DNA of 64,000 nucleotides, from contig JAUSIK010000008.1 in the NCBI GenBank assembly GCA_030648155.1, positions 200,495 through 264,494 on the forward strand. The letters are read 5' to 3'. The DNA comes from Nanobdellota archaeon. Lineage in GTDB: Archaea; Nanobdellota; Nanobdellia; Pacearchaeales; GW2011-AR1. This document shows, in pieces, positions 27,487-36,257 of this stretch (within the stretch, counting starts at the first letter, position 1; the number at the start of each line of letters is the position of its first letter). Below the pieces are notes generated by a model. The model made no database searches. It worked only from the letters and a program-made list of their open reading frames with translations, and had not been told where the DNA came from. The position numbers were made by a program, and so were the translations under genes.

Positions 27487-27783
27487 CTATTTTCTTAATT
27501 TTTTATATAAAAAGACAATTCCGCAAGACAGCAAACAATAAACTACTATATTAATCAGCAAATTCAAAGGATACAAACCATAACCGCCACTATCTCCAGT
27601 GAATTGGGTCCCAAAAAACATTGGATAACCTATCCCATGTGCGTTAGTTTGACCACAGGAAACGCCAGAAGGACCCATGCTACATATTCGAGCGGTTTTT
27701 GGGACAAGAATTGTAAGAATGATTAATATAACAAAAAAAATAATTTTACCAAGTGTGGGTTTGAAAAATTCTTTCCATTCCAT
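27487..27783 (-). CDS. Two-helix membrane protein (98 aa)
   Basis: 98 residues: a basic N-terminus, a helix at about 13-28, an extracytoplasmic stretch with paired Cys (CSMGPSGVSC) and several glycines, and a second helix at about 72-90 followed by a basic tail. The paired Cys could form a disulfide outside the membrane. Function unknown. Confidence 0.65.
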   Translation of the reverse strand: MEWKEFFKPTLGKIIFFVILIILTILVPKTARICSMGPSGVSCGQTNAHGIGYPMFFGTQFTGDSGGYGLYPLNLLINIVVYCLLSCGIVFLYKKLRK

Positions 27784-27840
27784 AGATAAAAAATAAATTC
27801 ATTAATATATAAATATATCATCAGCAATTTTATTTAAAAC

Positions 27841-28006
27841 TACTTATTCGTATAATCACCATTAACCGACCTTTCCCCGAAGATAAAACCACAATGTACG
27901 GCGCATTCGGCGCTTCGCGCCTCATTAGAAACTATTGTGGCTATTTTTTTAGTTTTTAAAAAACAGCCCAAAAATTTTTCAAAAATAAAGAAAATATTCA
28001 ATAAAG
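27841..28006. other. GC-rich palindromic gene-free segment
   Basis: The stretch contains an outer inverted repeat (CCACAAT near 27889 and ATTGTGG near 27938) and an inner GGCGC-TTC-GCGCC hairpin near 27909-27921. A T-rich run follows on the plus strand. This may be a bidirectional terminator or a small structured RNA. A 66-residue frame crossing it on the minus strand looks spurious. Confidence 0.45.
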
Positions 28007-28834
28007 TTATTCTGACTTGACAAAAGGAATATCTTCCCAATCTTTTAATTTTCTTATCCTAAGATTTTTTTCCCAAACAGTCTTTAATAAAGATGCATCC
28101 ACATCCATATCTTCAAACAAACCAATTAATGCTACAATATCCTTAGGAAAACATTTTCCTCCAAAACCCCTCACACTCGTTACATCCAAATGGCTATCAA
28201 ATATTCTTTTATCGGCAACAACCATTTTTTTAACTTCATCATAATTAACACCCATCCTAGAACACAAATCAAACATCTCATTTGCAAAAATAACTTTAGT
28301 AGCTAGATAACAATTTGCACTATATTTTACCATTTCAGCAGAAACCAAATCAGTAAGAAAAACAGGTGTATTCGGAAATCTATCCCTATATAAATCAGTT
28401 ACCCGTAATCTAGTCCTATCACTATCGGCCCCTATAACAATTCTATCTGCGTTTACAAAATCTTGCAGATAATTAGCCTCAGTCAGAAATTCAGGATTAA
28501 AACAAAAATTAATTCCTTTATATTTTTCAGCATATGCTCTTGTAGTTCCTGGTACAACACTGGACTTCATAACTACTACCTTGTCTTCTCCTTCAGAAAG
28601 TCTAGCTATCTTATCTACATTTTCATCCATTATACCTAAATCGATCCTATTCTTATTAGAATTATAAGGCGTAGGTAAACAAACAAATATAAATTCCGAA
28701 TCACGAACAACTTCTTCTAAAGAATCTGATTCTTTATATTTGTCATAATGCCTAATAATATTCCCCCCTCCTTTAAATCCATATTCTACCGCTTTCCCAA
28801 CAATCCCATATCCCACTATACCTAAATTTGACAT
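28007..28834 (-). CDS. Nucleotide-sugar 6-dehydrogenase (UDPGDH/MGDH family), short form
   Basis: 275 residues. NAD-binding Rossmann motif GIVGYGIVGKA at residues 4-14. The central domain carries LPTP, VVVMKSSVVPGTT, NPEFLTEANYLQDF, the Lys-Tyr-Ser-x-Asn segment (VKYSANCYLATK), and the catalytic Cys in GFGGKCFPKD. It converts a UDP- or GDP-sugar to the uronic acid. It lacks the usual C-terminal UDP-binding domain, as seen in short archaeal and viral members. The internal ATG at 28834 is chosen because it starts exactly at the Rossmann fold. Probably a surface-glycan gene; substrate unknown. Confidence 0.85.
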   Translation of the reverse strand: MSNLGIVGYGIVGKAVEYGFKGGGNIIRHYDKYKESDSLEEVVRDSEFIFVCLPTPYNSNKNRIDLGIMDENVDKIARLSEGEDKVVVMKSSVVPGTTRAYAEKYKGINFCFNPEFLTEANYLQDFVNADRIVIGADSDRTRLRVTDLYRDRFPNTPVFLTDLVSAEMVKYSANCYLATKVIFANEMFDLCSRMGVNYDEVKKMVVADKRIFDSHLDVTSVRGFGGKCFPKDIVALIGLFEDMDVDASLLKTVWEKNLRIRKLKDWEDIPFVKSE

Positions 28835-28928
28835 AACAACAAAAATAAATGAGAATATAAAAACATATTCATTTTCAAAAATATACATCATCCAACAAGC
28901 TTAAAACCCTTCATTTCTCTTTAAATTA

Positions 28929-29888
28929 ATGGTATTCCCAATTAAACCTCTCTTTAAAGAACGTATGGAAAGTTTACTTCCAAATAAAGATGATTTCGAC
29001 AAATTTGAAAAAATTATTCATCTCCCCCCTAGAAATTTCATCCGCTGTAATACATTAAAAATATCTCCTGAAATTCTTCTAGAAAGGCTTAATAAAAAAT
29101 GGCTAGTCACGATGCCATATCCACAATATCCTGAAATTCTTCTTATCGAATCAAAGTTGCTCCCAGGAGAATTAGGAAATGCAATAGAGCATGTTTTGGG
29201 CTACTATTATGTACAAGAAATTTCTTCAATGCTCCCAATTTTAGCTCTAGACCCACAGCCAGAAGAATTTATTCTAGACTTATTTTCCTCTCCAGGTTCC
29301 AAAACTACTCAAATGGCAGCACGAATGCAAAACCAAGGAACAATTATAGCGAATGAATTAAAACTAGATAGAATTAAGCCATTATCGGCAAATCTAGAAA
29401 GATGCGCAGTAACGAATACAATAGTATCAAGAAAAGATGCAGTTGACTTTTGCTTAAAAATTTCTAGAACAGATTTAAAATTTGATAAAATACTTCTAGA
29501 TGTGCCATGTTCCGGAGAAGGCACTATGCGTTCTTCTCCAAAAACTTTTATAACCTGGAATAAAAAAGTGATTGATAAACTATCAAGACAGCAAAAGAAA
29601 TTCTTTGCATATGCATTAAAGTGCCTCAAAGTAGGCGGAACTTTAGTATATTCAACCTGCACATTATCCCCAGAAGAAAATGAAACTATAGTTTCATTTG
29701 CACTAAACAATTTCCCAGTAAAAATAGAATCTATTTCAATTCCATTAAAATCTCGTCCAGGTATCCTCTCATGGGAAAATGAAACTTTTCATAAAGACAC
29801 AAATAAAGCCTGCCGCATTTATCCTCATGATAATGACTCTGAAGGCTTCTTCCTAGCTAAGTTCACTCTGATGGAGGAAGTTAAATGA
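28929..29888 (+). CDS. RNA cytosine-C5 methyltransferase (NSUN/RsmB family)
   Basis: 319 residues. SAM site: LDLFSSPGSKTTQMA. Catalytic motifs are DVPCSGEGT (motif IV Cys, product release) and STCTLSPEENE (motif VI Cys, nucleophile). The N-terminal substrate-binding part is present, but there is no PUA domain, which is supplied by the next gene, overlapping by 4 bases. In archaea this family modifies tRNA (Trm4-like) or rRNA. tRNA is favoured because of the PUA partner; that is an inference. Confidence 0.92.
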   Translation: MVFPIKPLFKERMESLLPNKDDFDKFEKIIHLPPRNFIRCNTLKISPEILLERLNKKWLVTMPYPQYPEILLIESKLLPGELGNAIEHVLGYYYVQEISSMLPILALDPQPEEFILDLFSSPGSKTTQMAARMQNQGTIIANELKLDRIKPLSANLERCAVTNTIVSRKDAVDFCLKISRTDLKFDKILLDVPCSGEGTMRSSPKTFITWNKKVIDKLSRQQKKFFAYALKCLKVGGTLVYSTCTLSPEENETIVSFALNNFPVKIESISIPLKSRPGILSWENETFHKDTNKACRIYPHDNDSEGFFLAKFTLMEEVK

Positions 29889-30340
29889 TTCCCCACTTCA
29901 TCCGTTCAGCAGAAAAGAAAAGAATAATAGAAGATCTAAATGAACAGTTTGGCATTGAAAAAATACCTTATCTCTTAATTGAATCTGGAAGGGAAAAAAT
30001 AAGGGCATTTTCAGGTAATCTATCCAAGGAAGAAATATTACAATTAACAAGTATCACTCTAATAGAAAATATAGGAATTTACTTTCTTAGTAAAGAAGAT
30101 ACATTAAGAATTACTCTTGATGCCGCCCATCTTCTCAAAGATCAAATAACAAAAAACATTCTAGAAATAGATGAAATACAGCTTCATGATTGGCTAAGAG
30201 GAAAAGATCTTATTCTTCAAAATCCAATTCAGTCAGGCCCTTACATAATAAAGTATAATTCAGACATAGTTGGATATGGAAAATCAAATGGAGTCAAAAT
30301 ATTTAATTACATTCCTAAAGATAGAAGGTTAAAAAAATAA
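29885..30340 (+). CDS. PUA-domain protein, partner of the m5C methyltransferase
   Basis: 151 residues. The C-terminal 60 residues show a PUA RNA-binding pattern: GKDLILQNPIQSGPYIIKY, then GYGKSNGVKIFNYIPKDRRL, where the final IPKxRR is typical. The N-terminal half (about 90 residues) has an FGIEKIPYLLIESGREKIRAF pattern common in NIP7-like or pre-PUA modules. The ATG overlaps the methyltransferase stop. The two proteins probably act together on RNA, as split halves of what is fused in other lineages. Confidence 0.8.
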   Translation: MIPHFIRSAEKKRIIEDLNEQFGIEKIPYLLIESGREKIRAFSGNLSKEEILQLTSITLIENIGIYFLSKEDTLRITLDAAHLLKDQITKNILEIDEIQLHDWLRGKDLILQNPIQSGPYIIKYNSDIVGYGKSNGVKIFNYIPKDRRLKK

Positions 30341-30346
30341 AGAAAC

Positions 30347-30356
30347 ATTTTTAAAA
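30347..30356 (+). promoter_or_regulatory. TATA box before 30377
   Basis: ATTTTTAAAA about 25 bases before the ATG at 30377 marks the start of a secreted-protein operon. Confidence 0.45.
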
Positions 30357-30376
30357 CACCGTTCTCTATTATAAAT

Positions 30377-31264
30377 ATGAAAAAAGAGGCAATATTAATT
30401 ATTCTATTAGCATTCACAATTCCACTAGTATCTGCAGGCCTATTTGATTGGTTAAAAGAAAAAGTACAATTAGCCCCCTCACAACCAGCAGATGTAAGAG
30501 TTCAAGTAAAAAATTCTGCCCCAGTAATAGAGGCTATATCTGCAATACCTGCAGTTAGTTTAAGCCCAAATCCATCAACAACTTCTGTAATTTTCACTTT
30601 TAGAGCAACAGATAAGAATGGCCCAGCAGACCTAAATGATGTAACTGCATCAGCTAATTTTAATAAAGCTGGCGAAACTACAAGAACAGCATCTTGTGTA
30701 TTGCAATCAACACAAGGCAGAGATAAAACATTCGAATGTACGGTAATAATGCAATATTTTGATGATGCTGGGACTTGGAATGTAGCTGTTTCAATTCAGG
30801 ATCAATCATCTGTAACCGCTTCATTAACTTCAACATTTACAGTGAATCTTCTAAAACATATTTCAATATCTCCAGCAACAATCAGCTTCCCAGCTGTCGA
30901 GCCGGAAGAGACTAACGTTATTTCTACAATCCCTACAACAATCACAAACAATGGAAACTTTGAAGCCCCTATTGATGGAGACATAAAAATAACTTCTTTT
31001 GATCTGCAAGGAGAAACAAATCCTCTACAGCTAATTCTTTCCTCAACTTTTAAAGTTGCAGGTTCATCTGAATCAGCAACAGTATGTTCAACCGGTAATT
31101 CCCTAATAGATTCTACTCCAGTTGTAATTTCTGCAAATCTTCCAAGAGGCCAATCGGGATTAAATACTCAAGACTTAATTTATTGCCTAACATCAGTTCC
31201 AGCTGAAATAGGCACTCAATTTTATTCAGCAACAGGAGCTAGAGCATGGACAATAGGAATTTAA
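30377..31264 (+). CDS. Secreted Ig-like protein (295 aa)
   Basis: A 21-residue signal peptide ends at SAG. Two beta-sandwich-like regions follow: one around SVIFTFRATDKNGPADLNDV, with a pair of Cys (TASCVL, TFECTV), and one with the pattern of a WxxF-NEAT/APHP-like domain (ISISPATISFPAVEPEE, TTITNNGNFEAPIDG). No membrane anchor is visible, so it may be released or held by its neighbours. The next gene overlaps its 3' end by 19 bases. Function unknown. Confidence 0.65.
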   Translation: MKKEAILIILLAFTIPLVSAGLFDWLKEKVQLAPSQPADVRVQVKNSAPVIEAISAIPAVSLSPNPSTTSVIFTFRATDKNGPADLNDVTASANFNKAGETTRTASCVLQSTQGRDKTFECTVIMQYFDDAGTWNVAVSIQDQSSVTASLTSTFTVNLLKHISISPATISFPAVEPEETNVISTIPTTITNNGNFEAPIDGDIKITSFDLQGETNPLQLILSSTFKVAGSSESATVCSTGNSLIDSTPVVISANLPRGQSGLNTQDLIYCLTSVPAEIGTQFYSATGARAWTIGI

Positions 31265-31806
31265 AAATAATAACTGCCGCTTTAATGATTCTTTTTAGCA
31301 TAAGCTCTACTCTAGCATTTGGATATAATTCCCCTTATTGGAAAGACAATCCACTAAAGATGTATCCAGGAGAATCTAAATATATTCAATTTACTCTTGA
31401 GAATAGCATCGCTGAACAAAATGATGCTAGAGTAAAAGTTTCTCTTTTAGAATCAGGCGATATTGCAGAAATAATTGGAGAAACGGAATTTATTGTTCCT
31501 CCGGGAGCAAAAAATCAAAATATTATTATCAAAATTACTCTTCCAAAGGATGCTGAAATAGGCAAAACTTATAATATTAAATTTGGAGTTAGAAGTCAAG
31601 ATGAAGAACAACAGGGAAACGTGCAATTAAACGTAGGTTACGACGCAGAATTCCCAGTAATTGTAACTGAAAAGTCCCAGGCAACTCAAGATCCAATAGC
31701 CCAAGAGCAAAAAAGCAACGCTAATTTAATATTCTTTATTATCCCATTCATATTGATAGGTATCATAGTTGCAATGTATATAGTATATAAGAAAAAGCAA
31801 GTTTAA
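31246..31806 (+). CDS. Type I membrane protein with Ig-like domain (186 aa)
   Basis: Signal peptide (residues 5-25), a beta-rich domain of about 110 residues (ENSIAEQNDARVKVSLLESG, a pattern of the archaeal NEW3/APHP-like fold), a Gln-rich linker, and a C-terminal helix LIFFIIPFILIGIIVAMYIV with a short basic tail. It is probably co-translated with the upstream secreted protein because the genes overlap. A partner complex at the cell surface is plausible. Confidence 0.7.
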   Translation: MDNRNLKIITAALMILFSISSTLAFGYNSPYWKDNPLKMYPGESKYIQFTLENSIAEQNDARVKVSLLESGDIAEIIGETEFIVPPGAKNQNIIIKITLPKDAEIGKTYNIKFGVRSQDEEQQGNVQLNVGYDAEFPVIVTEKSQATQDPIAQEQKSNANLIFFIIPFILIGIIVAMYIVYKKKQV

Positions 31807-31830
31807 ATAATAAATAATCTAACTTTTAAC

Positions 31831-32493
31831 ATGAAAAAACTAATTCTATTAATAGTCCTTATTCAGATTGTATCAGCACAACAAGCACTAAGTCCTTCTG
31901 AAAAAACAGGCATTTTTATTCTTGTAGACAAGGATGCCCCTCAAGTTTCAATTACCTCGCCTCAAAACATTTCATATAATAACAAAACATTATTATTAGT
32001 TAATTATACAATTATAGAGCACACTTTAGATACAATTTGGTATTCCTTAAATAATGATGAAAATTTATCTATTTCCTCGCCTTTCTATCTTTCTCTTCCA
32101 GAGGGCCTCTACAATCTAAAGATATACGCAAATGATTCGTTTAAAAGAACAAATTTTTCAGAAATAAATTTTATTATAAATAATTCTATCGAGGTTCAAC
32201 CCTCATTTGAAACTCCAACATCTTCTGGAAGTTCAAATGAATTCTCCTCTGTTAAAATAAAAGATAATGTTGCCATCCCTCCAAATAATACCTCCAACGC
32301 CGATACAGAATCGTTTAGTTCAAAAAATAAATCAGACATTCCTAAAAATATTTCAATAGAAAATGGTTCAGAAGAAAAAATATTTCTTAATTACCAATTA
32401 ATAATTCTTTTAGCGATAGTATTATTAATAATTATATCCTATAAGTTTATAAAGAATCTTAACAAAAAACAAAAATGGAAAAAAAAGAAATAG
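31831..32493 (+). CDS. Single-pass surface protein with Ig-like domain (220 aa)
   Basis: Signal peptide (residues 1-16), a cadherin/Ig-like domain (VSITSPQNISYNNKTLLLVN and FKRTNFSEINFIINN) with N-glycosylation sequons, a Ser/Asn-rich stalk, and a C-terminal helix (QLIILLAIVLLIIISYKFI) before a lysine-rich end. Overlaps methionine aminopeptidase by 19 bases, so the two may be translationally coupled despite unrelated roles. Confidence 0.7.
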   Translation: MKKLILLIVLIQIVSAQQALSPSEKTGIFILVDKDAPQVSITSPQNISYNNKTLLLVNYTIIEHTLDTIWYSLNNDENLSISSPFYLSLPEGLYNLKIYANDSFKRTNFSEINFIINNSIEVQPSFETPTSSGSSNEFSSVKIKDNVAIPPNNTSNADTESFSSKNKSDIPKNISIENGSEEKIFLNYQLIILLAIVLLIIISYKFIKNLNKKQKWKKKK

Positions 32494-33368
32494 AAACCCT
32501 TCAAGAAGCAGGTAAAATAGCATCAGAGATCGTAAAATATGCAAAATCAATTATTAAAAAAGACATGCTTCTATTAGATATAGCAAATAAAATTGACGAA
32601 AAAATAATTTCTCTTAAAGCAAAGCCTGCCTTTCCTGTAAATCTATCCATTAATGAAATAGCCGCCCATTCAACACCTTCTTATAACGATGAAACACTTG
32701 CTCAAGGGCTTCTTAAAGTAGACATTGGAATCCATATAGAGGGCTTCGTTGCAGATACAGCATTGTCAATAGACCTAGAAAATTCAGAAGAAAATAAAAA
32801 TTTAATAAAAGCTGCAGAAACTGCGCGAGACTTTGCATTATCTAAAATTAACTTAAATACAAAAATTAGGGAAATTGGAGCAGAAATCGAAAAAGTCTGC
32901 AAGTCATTTAATGTCCAGCCTATACATAACCTCTCTGGACATTCAATTGAGGTTTATAATTTACACGCAGGTATTACTATTCCTAACTTTGATAATAATC
33001 AGGAATCAACTATTAAACCAGGAATATATGCAATAGAACCCTTTACTACATTATCTTCAGGTTCTGGTTCAGTAAGAGATGGTAAACTTTCAGGAATCTA
33101 TCATCTTGAAAAAGTAGGAACTGTAAGAGATAATTTTGCAAGGGAGGTTCTTGGCTATATTGCAGATGAATATAGTACACTCCCATTTTGCTCTCGATGG
33201 ATACATAAAAAATTCGGAACCCGTGGTTTGCTTGCATTAAGGCAGATTGAACAAGCAGGACTTCTTCATCATTATCCTCAATTAATTGAAAAATCAAATT
33301 CAAAAGTAGCCCAAGCCGAGCATACTTTTATTTTAACCTTGAAAGAAAAAATTATTACAACATTGTAA
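32475..33368 (+). CDS. map: Methionine aminopeptidase, type 2
   Basis: Removes the initiator Met from nascent proteins. 297 residues, archaeal type 2. Metal-binding residues are readable: AHSTP (His), VDIGIHIEGFVADTAL (two Asp), HNLSGHSIEVYNLH (His), AIEPFTT (Glu) and AEHTFIL (Glu-His). The type 2 insert sits before the final metal ligand. Essential housekeeping gene. Confidence 0.96.
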   Translation: MEKKEIETLQEAGKIASEIVKYAKSIIKKDMLLLDIANKIDEKIISLKAKPAFPVNLSINEIAAHSTPSYNDETLAQGLLKVDIGIHIEGFVADTALSIDLENSEENKNLIKAAETARDFALSKINLNTKIREIGAEIEKVCKSFNVQPIHNLSGHSIEVYNLHAGITIPNFDNNQESTIKPGIYAIEPFTTLSSGSGSVRDGKLSGIYHLEKVGTVRDNFAREVLGYIADEYSTLPFCSRWIHKKFGTRGLLALRQIEQAGLLHHYPQLIEKSNSKVAQAEHTFILTLKEKIITTL

Positions 33369-33525
33369 AGAGAGTACAATCTTCTTCATTAACAATAAAT
33401 TTTCTAAATAGTGTGACTAAAGTGTCCTACAATGTAATTTAGAACTTTTCAGAAATCTCTCAGAATGTAGTAGATTGTGAGTGAATCTACAAAAGGTATT
33501 TATAATGATAAAAATGATCTATTTT

Positions 33526-33927
33526 ATGGAAAAACAAAGAAATAGCCAGTATGAAGCAATTTTAGAGCACTCTGTGACAAGACTAAAAGGATTAGGGGTG
33601 AAGAAAGAAAAAGCCACCGAACTTACAAGAGATGCTGCTAATCAATATTATTCTAATGGTCAATATCATAAGCGAACTGGTGTGAACGAAGATATACATA
33701 ATGTGTTTAGAGAAATAGTTAAACCTTATGCGACAAATGTTTCTAATAGTAATCAACGTAGATGTGATCTAATAGATAAAGAAATTGATGGGACATTGGA
33801 AGAAGGCGAAAAAGAGGAACTTAAAGGGTTACAAGAATTTGTAATGGATTTTGTACATCATATTGCTCCTTTACCTATTAAAGAAGCAAAGATATTGTAT
33901 GAACAATTAAGACAGAAAGGAAGATAA
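33526..33927 (+). CDS. Hypothetical protein (133 aa)
   Basis: Soluble charged helical protein. The ATG at 33526 is chosen over a GTG at 33481 because a TATTTATA box sits 25 bases before it. Sequence features include KATELTRDAANQYY and a C-terminal LPIKEAKILYEQLRQ. No recognisable domain. Confidence 0.6.
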   Translation: MEKQRNSQYEAILEHSVTRLKGLGVKKEKATELTRDAANQYYSNGQYHKRTGVNEDIHNVFREIVKPYATNVSNSNQRRCDLIDKEIDGTLEEGEKEELKGLQEFVMDFVHHIAPLPIKEAKILYEQLRQKGR

Positions 33928-33997
33928 CACAAAATATAATAAAACTTATTACATAAAATAATCTCCATCTTTTTCCTTTACAAAATAATTTTCTATA

Positions 33998-34318
33998 TTA
34001 AAATCTAGGTTTAAAGTAAGCTACATGCCCATTAAGACCAGCTCCGCATCGAGAACAATACTGATAACCTTCCTTTTCATTGCTAGAACAGCACTTATTT
34101 CTAGGCATTATTTCAAACCCATATTCAAATGATTTTTTTTCAAACCATCCATCCCCACTATTAAAAAAATAAGTCACATGTGCTTCATCTGCATGTCCAA
34201 CTCCACCCTGACAAGAAAAAGCCGTCCTATAATTATGCTTCCACAACTGTCTAATGATATATCTAATACCCTTGTCTATATCAAGCCTATCCATTGCTCT
34301 CTGCATATTTTTCTTCAT
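33998..34318 (-). CDS. Cys/His-rich small protein (106 aa)
   Basis: Begins with a basic helix, then has FSCQGGVGHADEAHVTYFF and a Cys pair cluster near the end (NKCCSSNEKEGYQYCSRCGAG) that could bind zinc. The pattern GGxGHxDExHVT resembles small conserved proteins in other archaea. Function unknown. Confidence 0.6.
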   Translation of the reverse strand: MKKNMQRAMDRLDIDKGIRYIIRQLWKHNYRTAFSCQGGVGHADEAHVTYFFNSGDGWFEKKSFEYGFEIMPRNKCCSSNEKEGYQYCSRCGAGLNGHVAYFKPRF

Positions 34319-34355
34319 TAAAAATAAATTATATCTCTCTTTTTAAATGTTTCAA

Positions 34356-35882
34356 TTATAAATTCCACATTTTCCCATATTTATCCTCAAGATATTCTAA
34401 CAAATATTTAGGGTTAAATTCTTCACCACAGCTCTTCAGAACAAGCTCTCTAAAAGTATATGTAGAACCATATTCGTGTATATTCTTCTTTAGCCAGTCT
34501 TTTATTTTATTAATTCCATCCATAGACTTCAATAGTTGAGGAATATCTCCAATTTCTTTTTCAAGATGATGCTTCCACATTGCACTTAAAGCAGTTCCTA
34601 AAGAATAAGTTGGAAAGTATCCTATAGATCCCCCGCTCCAATGAATATCTTGCAGCACTCCCTCTCTATCACTTGGAACATCCACTCCTAAATAACTTTT
34701 ATATTTCTCATTCCATATTTTTGGCAAATCTTTAACATCAATTTTGCCTTCAATCAAATCTTTTTCTATCTCAAATCTTATTAATATATGCAAGTGATAA
34801 GTAATTTCATCAGCCTCTGTTCTTATCAGGCTTGGTTTAACTAAATTAAGATATTTGTAAATTTCACTTAAATCATATTTCTTAAAAGAAGGTTGTGCCT
34901 CAACCAAATCCCCATATATTAACTTTAAAAATTCCTCAGATCTTCCGATAAAATTCTCCCAAAATCTAGATTGCGATTCATGAACAATTAAGCTAGAGCC
35001 TCCCGCAATAGGAGTATAATGAAGATCATTATGAGATTGAATTTCATATAAAGAATGGCCATATTCATGCATTGTTGATCCATAAGTTCCTGCAAAATCT
35101 TTTCCCTTATATCTTGTAGTTATCCTAGCGTCTCCCTTTCCTAGAGAAGTAGAAAAAGGATGAGATGAAACATCTATCCTCAAATGAGTCAATTCACCAT
35201 GAATAAATTTCAATAATTTTTGATTGAATTTATGCATAGTCTCAATATCATATTTTTCTTCTTCCAAAGAGTGACTGCCCCTATAAGATTCTGATTTTTT
35301 TATTCTATTTGTCAATTCAACTAAAATAGTTTTAATAGATGCAAAATACTTTTCAACCTCTTTTGTTGTTAATCCTTCTTCATATCTATCTAGTAAAGCA
35401 TCGTATGGACTTTCTTTATAGCCAAGATATTCAGCCTTTTTTTTGCATAATTCAACTATTTTCTTTAAGTATGGTTCAAATAAAGAAAAATTACTGCTAT
35501 TTTTGGCTTTCCTCCAAACAGTAGTTGCCTCGCTTGTAGTTTTTACAAAATCCTCAATAAAAGCAGAAGGCAGTTTCTCATAAAATTCTAAATCCCTTAG
35601 CAGCATTCGTATGATCGCTTTTTCATAATCATTTAAATCATTTAATTTAGAACTTTCTTTTATCAATTCTACAAATTCTTTTTCTAAAAATAATTTCTGA
35701 GAAAGAGAAGCTATTTTGCTTAAGGCCTCTCCTCTGGCTTCAGAGCCTTCCTCAGGCATATATGTTTCTAAATCCCAATTACCCAGGCCAGAAAGATGAT
35801 TCAAACTCCAAATAACTCTATAATGCTCAAGAATTTTTCTTATTGAAGGATGTTTTATTAAATTGCTATGCATTTCTGTCAT
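34356..35882 (-). CDS. Metallocarboxypeptidase, M32 (Taq) family
   Basis: 508 residues, full length. The zinc site is HEYGHSLYEI (H-E-x-x-H), with the downstream glutamate in VHESQSRFWENFIG. The family pattern YGSTMHEYGH, DISHWSGG-like IHWSGGSIGYFPTYSLG and the C-terminal VLKSCGEEFNPKYLLEYL are present. It cuts C-terminal residues from peptides in the cytoplasm. Peptide scavenging fits a host-dependent or fermentative life style; that is an inference. Confidence 0.93.
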   Translation of the reverse strand: MTEMHSNLIKHPSIRKILEHYRVIWSLNHLSGLGNWDLETYMPEEGSEARGEALSKIASLSQKLFLEKEFVELIKESSKLNDLNDYEKAIIRMLLRDLEFYEKLPSAFIEDFVKTTSEATTVWRKAKNSSNFSLFEPYLKKIVELCKKKAEYLGYKESPYDALLDRYEEGLTTKEVEKYFASIKTILVELTNRIKKSESYRGSHSLEEEKYDIETMHKFNQKLLKFIHGELTHLRIDVSSHPFSTSLGKGDARITTRYKGKDFAGTYGSTMHEYGHSLYEIQSHNDLHYTPIAGGSSLIVHESQSRFWENFIGRSEEFLKLIYGDLVEAQPSFKKYDLSEIYKYLNLVKPSLIRTEADEITYHLHILIRFEIEKDLIEGKIDVKDLPKIWNEKYKSYLGVDVPSDREGVLQDIHWSGGSIGYFPTYSLGTALSAMWKHHLEKEIGDIPQLLKSMDGINKIKDWLKKNIHEYGSTYTFRELVLKSCGEEFNPKYLLEYLEDKYGKMWNL

Positions 35883-35948
35883 AAAAGCAAAGATATAGAA
35901 TTATTAATAAAGTTAACTGTTTTTTGCCATTTTCAATAAATAATAAGT

Positions 35949-36167
35949 TCAAACCTCCGTAGACTCTAATCCTTTAAGAATATCTTCTTCTAATTGTATG
36001 ATCTTTTTCTTTATTACGCTTGGTTTTTCAAATTTAATTTCTTCATATTCAATCTCCCTATATTTTGAGATACTCGAATCCCAACTCTTATCTTTTATTT
36101 CTTCAACAGAAAAAAAGAAGTATTTTTTCTTTCTATCAGTAGGTTTTTCTTCATCTTTATTATAGAA
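35949..36167 (-). pseudogene. Remnant of a type I restriction-modification HsdM
   Basis: On the minus strand an open stretch of 72 codons ends at TGA (35949). It reads KYFFFSVEEIKDKSWD, then ISKYREIEYEEIKFEKPSVI and ILKGLESTEV. This closely follows the extreme C-terminus of type I N6-adenine methylases (F-x-x-S-V-E-E-I-x-x-x-x-x-D-x-S-x-x-Y). There is no start codon: the frame is preceded by a TAG. The catalytic NPPF part and any S or R subunit are absent, so this is a leftover fragment. Confidence 0.7.
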
Positions 36168-36221
36168 CTAATTTTCCTAAAAGAAATTTTTCATCCAGCT
36201 ATTTAAATCCGCTAATGTAAG

Positions 36222-36230
36222 ATTTATATA
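36222..36230 (+). promoter_or_regulatory. TATA box of the patatin gene
   Basis: ATTTATATA is about 30 bases before the ATG at 36258. Confidence 0.4.
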
Positions 36231-36257
36231 ACACAACCATTAAAATATAATATAAAA

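Noticed and set aside
27840..28040. 66-residue frame on the minus strand
   Set aside because: It overlaps the dehydrogenase C-terminus and runs through a palindrome; no start signal or domain.
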